NCBI GenBank assembly: GCA_000283635.1
Contig: HE613569.1
Coordinates: 2,066,035 to 2,130,034, forward strand
Direction: 5' to 3'
Origin: Streptococcus macedonicus ACA-DC 198
GTDB taxonomy: Bacteria > Bacillota > Bacilli > Lactobacillales > Streptococcaceae
Length of the DNA stretch: 64,000 bases
Part shown: piece by piece, positions 59,447 to 64,000 of the stretch
Position numbering within the stretch: position 1 is the first letter of the stretch
How the letters are laid out: every line of letters begins with the position of its first letter
The notes under the pieces: generated by a model
Databases searched by the model: none
The model's input: the letters and a program-made list of their open reading frames with translations, nothing else
What the model was told of the DNA's origin: nothing
Program-made: the position numbers and the translations under genes

Positions 59447-60592
59447 TGAAGTGCAACAAAAAAGACATATTCGTCTGATATACTAGAATCCCAAAACTCA
59501 GTATAGAAAGGCGATGAACATGTCCCAAATTCATTCTACCAAAAAGTCTCGTTATTCTCACTTATCACCCTCTGAGCGAGGTGAAATTAGTGCCTATTTG
59601 AAGATGGGGAAAAACCTGCTGAGATTGCCCGTCTATTAGGGCGAAATCGTTCGACAATTACCCGTGAGATTAAGCGTGGCACAGTAACACAAGTCCAAAA
59701 TAAAAATGGAAAACAAATTTATTATCAAACCTATTTCGCTGACAGTGGTCAACGTATCTATGAAGAAAATCGGAAAAAGAGTACCTACCTGAAATTAAAG
59801 CAGTGCTCTCTGACTTTCTTTGAAAAACTAGATAAGGCTGTTAAGTCCAATGTTCGTCGACATAGTGTAGATACGTTTGTTCACGAATACAAAGAGGAAC
59901 AGCCAACAGAAACCATTCCTTCAACGAAGACATTATATCGCTATATCGCAGCTTGTTTTATTTCTATCAAGCCAATAGATTTACCGAAGATGGTGAGTAT
60001 CAGAAAGCGGTCTAAATATAAAACAACAGTCAATAAGAAGCCCCTTGGAAAATTTATTAAAGAGCGTCCAGAAACGATTAATAACCGTTCTGAGTTTGGA
60101 CACTGGGAGATTGATCTAGTTCTCGGTCAAAAGACCAAAGGAGAGGCTGTTATCATGACCTTGGTCGAACGTCAAACACGATTTGCCTTGGCGTGTAAGC
60201 TACCGAATAAACAAGCAGAAACCATCAATGAAGTTGTAAAAACTCTTGGCTGAACACCCGATTACTTCTATCACATCAGATAACGGCTCTGAATTCAGTC
60301 GCTTAGCGGATTTAGAAGAGGTTGATATTTCCTTCGCCCATCCTTATTCCTCTCATGAAAGAGGAACAAACGAGAATTTTAACGGTCTTTTGAGAGAATT
60401 TCTCCCTAAAGGACAATCTTTCAACTCATTAACCGAAAAGGAACTCGTACATTATATCGAAGCTATCAATGAGAGACCTAGACGACTTCATCATTACAAG
60501 ACTGCAAAATTTCTGTTTGGGCTAGCCCAAACAACCTAACAATGGAATACTAGCCTATTCAAGAACTTGTTTCACTTGACTTGACAATGTGC
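59447..60592 (+). mobile_element. IS30-family insertion sequence, degenerate
   Basis: The segment from the imperfect end near AATGAAGTGCAACAAAAAAG (about 59448) to its partner near TTGTTTCACTTGACTTG (about 60567-60585) holds one transposase gene and has the roughly 1.1-kb size of IS30-family elements. Ends are set by eye and uncertain. It lies between the tRNA-Glu promoter and tRNA-Arg. Confidence 0.7.
59521..60539 (+). pseudogene. IS30 family transposase, two frameshifts
   Basis: MSQIHSTKKSRYSHLSPSER is followed by YLKMGK and then a shift at the five-A run near 59610-59614; one more A gives PAEIARLLGRNRSTITREIK, the IS30 helix-turn-helix. The second frame is open to 60253 with the DDE core beginning at GHWEIDLVLGQK (first Asp). 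A second shift near 60243-60248 leads to AEHPITSITSDNGSEF (second Asp) and HERGTNENFNGLLREF (Glu), ending GLAQTT. Catalytic residues are all present, but the chain is split in three, so the element is probably immobile. Confidence 0.88.
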
Positions 60593-60781
60593 TAAAAAAT
60601 ATAAAACAGTCAAATCACAAAAAATAGTTATCAAAATAGGATTTATAGGTATTTTTTATAAAAAATGATTAGCAGAAATTCACACTATTTCTTGCTTACT
60701 TCCTAATCATGATTTATTGTTATGAGTTGATTTTTAGTTGACAGCATAGTCGATATTTTGATAGAATGATTAAGTTGATAT

Positions 60782-60855
60782 GGTCTCATAGCTCAGCTGG
60801 ATAGAGCATTCGCCTTCTAAGCGAACGGTCGCAGGTTCGAATCCTGCTGGGATCA
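60782..60855 (+). tRNA. tRNA-Arg (TCT)
   Basis: A 74-base cloverleaf: acceptor GGTCTCA/TGGGATC, D arm GCTCAGCTGGATAGAGC, anticodon stem TTCGC/GCGAA with loop CTTCTAA, T arm GCAGGTTCGAATCCTGC. CCA is not encoded. A promoter TTGACA-18-TAGAAT lies at 60738-60767, and a terminator follows at 60863. Confidence 0.95.
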
Positions 60856-60862
60856 AATCTCA

Positions 60863-60890
60863 AGTCGGCTCAAAGCCGGCTTTTTTTATT
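60863..60890 (+). terminator. terminator of tRNA-Arg
   Basis: AGTCGGCT and AGCCGGCT pair (one G-U) around CAA and are followed by T7. Confidence 0.85.
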
Positions 60891-60922
60891 TTTAACAAAT
60901 GTTACAAATGAAACAAAGCAAC

Positions 60923-60976
60923 TAAAAAAGAGTAGTAAGAAGACATGGTAAATTAACTCCTTTACTACTCTTTTTA
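60923..60976. terminator. terminator of rlmH
   Basis: AAAGAGTAGTAA and TTACTACTCTTT form a long stem with a large loop, with a T run on the plus side and A run before it giving T on the minus strand. Confidence 0.75.
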
Positions 60977-60996
60977 TTACTTCACTACAAGCTAAA

Positions 60997-61476
60997 TTAC
61001 TTGTGATAAGGGCTTCCTTGTTGAATCATAAAAGCACGGTAAATTTGTTCTGATAGAACTAAACGCATTAATTGATGAGGTAGGGTTAATGAACCAAAAC
61101 TCAAGCACAGATTAGCACGTTTTTTGACCTTATCTGCTAAACCAAGGCTTCCTCCAATCACAAAAACAATATCAGAATAGCCTCTTAATGTCGCATCAGC
61201 AATAACTTGACTAAAAGCTTCAGAAGATAGTTGTTTTCCCTCGATGGCTAGGACAATAACATAATCACGCTCTGAAATCTTTGCTAGGATGCGTTCGCCC
61301 TCTTTTTCCATAATTTGCTGATTTTGTGCAGCACTAGCATTATCTGGTGTTTTTTCGTCTGCTAACTCGACAATTTCAAATTTTGTAAAACGACTCATGC
61401 GCTTACCATATTCGACAATACCATCTTTTAAATACTTTTCTTTTAATTTTCCAACAGCGATAATTTTTACTTTCAT
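60997..61476 (-). CDS. rlmH: 23S rRNA pseudouridine-1915 N3-methyltransferase RlmH
   Basis: A 159-residue SPOUT-class methyltransferase that modifies pseudouridine 1915 in helix 69 of 23S rRNA. The start [20 protein letters not shown], the knot region [20 protein letters not shown] and the ending [18 protein letters not shown] are standard. It lies divergently from htrA close to oriC, as in all streptococci. Confidence 0.97.
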   Translation of the reverse strand: MKVKIIAVGKLKEKYLKDGIVEYGKRMSRFTKFEIVELADEKTPDNASAAQNQQIMEKEGERILAKISERDYVIVLAIEGKQLSSEAFSQVIADATLRGYSDIVFVIGGSLGLADKVKKRANLCLSFGSLTLPHQLMRLVLSEQIYRAFMIQQGSPYHK

Positions 61477-61514
61477 AGCTCCATTTTACCACATATTCAC
61501 AAGCTTTTCACACC

Positions 61515-61599
61515 TTATCCACATGTTCATAAACCATTAACATGGATTTTAATAGCTTTGAATCAGGATTTTTTCACATTTTAAAAAAGTTTTCCACAG
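61515..61599. promoter_or_regulatory. DnaA-box cluster between rlmH and htrA
   Basis: A perfect TTATCCACA is at 61515-61523 and TTTTCCACA at 61591-61599; ATTCACA-type partial matches flank them (61493-61510). They add to the oriC boxes after parB and may tie htrA-parB expression to DnaA. Confidence 0.65.
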
Positions 61600-61686
61600 G
61601 TTGTGTATTACTTTCTTTTTTTTTACTTTTAAGGTATAATTAAGTCAATTTTTATATGCTACTCAAGAAAAATGGGAGGTAGAGAC

Positions 61687-62952
61687 GTGAAAAAAATAAA
61701 ATTACCAAATTTACCCAAATTGCCAAAATTTAATTACAAAAATTGGTTAAAACCATTGGGTGTCATTTTAGTCGGCTTTATAGCTGGTGTCGCAGGTACA
61801 ATACTCGTCCTAAATATGGCAGGTATTTCAATCACTAACGTCGGTGGTTCAAGTACAAAAACAACAACAAGTAGCGTAAGCTATTCTAACTCTAACGATA
61901 CAACAAAAGCTGTGGAAAAAGTTCAAGACGCAGTTGTATCTGTTATTAACTACAAATCAGACTCGTCGTCTTCTACAAGTGACCTCTACAATCAATTCTT
62001 TGGCAATGATTCAGACAGTAGTAGCGATTCAAGCTCTACAGATGATTTGACTGTTTACAGTGAAGGTTCTGGGGTTATTTACAAAAAAGATGGTGATTCT
62101 GCTTATGTCGTCACTAACAATCACGTTATTGATGGGGCTGAACAAATTGAAATCATGCTTGCTGATGGAACAAAAGTTGTTGGTGAGCTAGTCGGAGCAG
62201 ATACTTATTCAGATATTGCCGTTGTCAAAATTTCTTCTGACAACGTATCTACAGTTGCTGAATTTGCCGATTCTGATAAATTAACTGTCGGTGAAACTGC
62301 TATCGCTATTGGTAGCCCACTCGGTACTGAATATGCTAACTCTGTAACACAAGGTATTGTCTCAAGTCTTAGCCGTACAGTAACCATGACAAATGATGAT
62401 GGTAAAACTATCTCAACAAATGCTATCCAAACGGATGCAGCGATTAACCCAGGTAACTCTGGTGGTGCTTTAATTAACATTGAAGGACAAGTTATCGGTA
62501 TCAATTCAAGTAAGATTTCATCTACATCAAGTTCTGGTGAATTTGTCGAAGGTATGGGATTTGCCATTCCATCTAACGATGTTGTATCCATTATTAACCA
62601 ATTGGAAGAAAATGGGCAAGTTATCCGCCCAGCACTTGGTATTTCAATGGTAAACTTGAGCGACCTTTCAACAAATGCAATTGCTCAACTTAACATTCCA
62701 ACAAGTGTAACAAGCGGTGTCGTTGTGGCGGCTGTTCAATCTGGTATGCCAGCTGAAGGTAATCTCGAACAATATGATGTCATCACAGCTATTGACGACA
62801 AAGAAGTAACATCTACTTCAGATCTTCAAAGTATCCTTTATACTCATTCTGTTGGTGACTCTGTCAAAGTAACCTTCTACCGTGGAACTGATAAGAAAAC
62901 AGCCACAATTAAATTAACTAAGACAACACAAGATTTATCTTCCTCAAACTGA
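61687..62952 (+). CDS. htrA: serine protease HtrA (DegP family)
   Basis: A 421-residue surface protease and chaperone. One N-terminal membrane helix (residues about 17-40), a Ser/Thr-rich linker (about 50-125), the trypsin-like domain with His in TNNHVIDG, Asp in YSDIAVVKI and Ser in NPGNSGGAL, then one PDZ domain (about 315-410). It handles misfolded secreted proteins and limits competence peptides in other streptococci. The GTG at 61687 lies seven bases after GGGAGG; an ATG five codons earlier covers this site and is rejected. Confidence 0.97.
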   Translation: MKKIKLPNLPKLPKFNYKNWLKPLGVILVGFIAGVAGTILVLNMAGISITNVGGSSTKTTTSSVSYSNSNDTTKAVEKVQDAVVSVINYKSDSSSSTSDLYNQFFGNDSDSSSDSSSTDDLTVYSEGSGVIYKKDGDSAYVVTNNHVIDGAEQIEIMLADGTKVVGELVGADTYSDIAVVKISSDNVSTVAEFADSDKLTVGETAIAIGSPLGTEYANSVTQGIVSSLSRTVTMTNDDGKTISTNAIQTDAAINPGNSGGALINIEGQVIGINSSKISSTSSSGEFVEGMGFAIPSNDVVSIINQLEENGQVIRPALGISMVNLSDLSTNAIAQLNIPTSVTSGVVVAAVQSGMPAEGNLEQYDVITAIDDKEVTSTSDLQSILYTHSVGDSVKVTFYRGTDKKTATIKLTKTTQDLSSSN

Positions 62953-62970
62953 TAACAAATAATAACTAAT

Positions 62971-63007
62971 GAAAATGAAGCTGAGCATTCCTCAGCCTCA
63001 TTTTTTA
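62971..63007 (+). terminator. terminator between htrA and parB
   Basis: AAAATGAAGCTGAG and CTCAGCCTCATTTT pair with one mismatch and are followed by T6. Confidence 0.85.
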
Positions 63008-63021
63008 AGGATAAAAGACTT

Positions 63022-63798
63022 ATGCCTGAAACACTCACATTAATCAAAACTGAAAATATCTCACCTAATCCCTACCAACCCCGTTTAGAATTTAAACAAG
63101 AGGAGCTAGAAGAACTAGCACGTTCGATTAAAACTAATGGGCTTATTCAGCCGATTATCGTCCGAGAATCAACTGTCTTTGGTTATGAGCTTATTGCTGG
63201 TGAAAGACGTCTAAGAGCCTCAAAAATGGCAGGTTTAACCGAAATTCCTGCTATCATAAAAAATATCTCCAATCAGGAGAGCATGCAGCTGGCTATCGTT
63301 GAAAATTTGCAACGTTCTGATTTAAATCCAATCGAAGAAGCAAAAGCTTACCAGCAGCTTCTGGAAAAAAATCAAATGACCCATGAAGAATTAGCACAAT
63401 TTATGGGAAAATCTCGCCCCTACATTACCAATTGTCTCAGATTACTTAACCTTCCTAAAAGTCTCTCTGATTCCGTTGAAAAAGGTGAGCTGTCTCAAGG
63501 ACACGCGCGTGTTCTTTTAACCCTTAAAAATGTGGAAGATCAAGAGAAGTGGTATCAAAAAATTCTGACAGAGGATATTAGCGTTAGAAAACTTGAACAT
63601 TTACTAAAACCTGCTAAAAAGAAAAAAAATCGTCCCAAAAAGAAAGATATTTTCGTTCGAAATCAAGAAGAAGAATTGACCAAACAGTTAGGACTTCCTG
63701 TTAAAATTACCATCTCTAAAACTGGCACAAAAGGAGAGGTGAGTTTACATTTTCAATCTGAAGAAGACTTAAACAGAATTATCAACAAGCTAAAATAG
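63022..63798 (+). CDS. parB: chromosome partitioning protein ParB (Spo0J)
   Basis: A 258-residue DNA-binding CTPase that loads SMC at parS sites near the origin. The N-terminal domain holds NPYQPRLEF, the CTP-binding GERRLRASKMAG and ENLQRSDLNPIEEAKAYQQL; the helix-turn-helix is HEELAQFMGKSRPYITNCLR. The C-terminal basic dimerisation part (KPAKKKKNRPKKKD) follows. As in other streptococci no parA is adjacent. It directly precedes oriC. Confidence 0.96.
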   Translation: MPETLTLIKTENISPNPYQPRLEFKQEELEELARSIKTNGLIQPIIVRESTVFGYELIAGERRLRASKMAGLTEIPAIIKNISNQESMQLAIVENLQRSDLNPIEEAKAYQQLLEKNQMTHEELAQFMGKSRPYITNCLRLLNLPKSLSDSVEKGELSQGHARVLLTLKNVEDQEKWYQKILTEDISVRKLEHLLKPAKKKKNRPKKKDIFVRNQEEELTKQLGLPVKITISKTGTKGEVSLHFQSEEDLNRIINKLK

Positions 63799-63827
63799 CT
63801 TGTTGATTTCTTTTTTATTTTTCACAG

Positions 63828-63986
63828 TTTTCCACAGAAAAAACAGTTGATAATCCCATGTTTTATCTCACTTTCTTTGTTTTCCACACCCTGTGGAAAA
63901 CTTTCGTAAACAATGTGGATTTTTTATTTCCACCCTTGTGGAAAACTTTTATTTTTTATGTTAGAATAGGTATTGAATTATCCACA
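63828..63986. other. left part of the chromosomal replication origin (oriC), DnaA boxes
   Basis: DnaA-box-like nonamers are TTTTCCACA at 63828-63836 and 63880-63888, its complement TGTGGAAAA at 63892-63900 and 63937-63945, TGTGGATTT at 63914-63922, and a perfect TTATCCACA at 63978-63986. They lie in AT-rich DNA straight after parB, where dnaA is expected just beyond the window. Confidence 0.9.
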
Positions 63987-64000
63987 AAAAGGAAACTACT

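Overview
This window is low-GC Firmicutes chromosome and almost certainly Streptococcus. Gene order and protein sequences suggest the S. bovis/S. equinus complex (S. gallolyticus, S. macedonicus, S. infantarius or S. equinus), but the species call is inference. The window ends just before dnaA: parB is followed by a cluster of DnaA boxes, so the last 200 bases are the left part of oriC. Most genes before it are the housekeeping set usual for this end of a streptococcal chromosome: argS, aspS, hisS, rpmF-rpmG, rpsD, dnaB, rplI-gdpP, mnmG, mnmA, sdaAB-sdaAA, an ecfT-ecfA2-ecfA1-pgsA-rodZ-yfmH-yfmF operon, yaaA-recF, guaB, trpS with a T-box, an ABC-F ATPase, a YfhO protein, rlmH, htrA and parB.

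Layout. 1-10.5 kb holds argS, an immunity-like gene, a broken secreted esterase, two YitT genes, aspS, hisS, a DUF59 gene and ilvD with a CodY box. 10.6-13.4 kb holds rpmF-rpmG, then a 2.3-kb segment bounded by two copies of the rpmG 3' end and its terminator. That segment carries a methyltransferase remnant and a glsB-amaP-DUF2273-gls24 envelope-stress operon. 13.4-20.9 kb is an accessory stretch: an ABM protein, a broken MarR gene with an intact GNAT gene, a PadR-HAAS-DUF4097 operon broken in its last two genes, DUF1304, and a divergent TetR/YhgE pair with shared operators. 21-40.4 kb is conserved core.

40.44-47.91 kb is the most unusual part. It is a 7.45-kb insertion between the divergent yfmF and yaaA-recF genes, flanked by a 22-bp direct repeat that contains the yaaA -10 box. 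It is a composite: several structured RNA candidates, decayed phage genes (ArpU-like, DUF1492, a zinc-finger protein and small ORFs), a cold-shock gene, and a block resembling Enterococcus DNA (a cation-efflux fragment, an intact YitT gene, a broken GntR regulator and a broken mannitol-dehydrogenase/fructuronate-reductase gene). 47.9-64 kb returns to core chromosome, interrupted only by a frameshifted IS30-family element between tRNA genes.

Two features recur. Many accessory genes are broken by single-base changes, often one base lost from a homopolymer run, while the core genes are intact; this looks like real decay rather than poor sequence. Four YitT-family membrane proteins occur in one window, one of them on the foreign block. 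No CRISPR array, integrase or complete defence system was seen.
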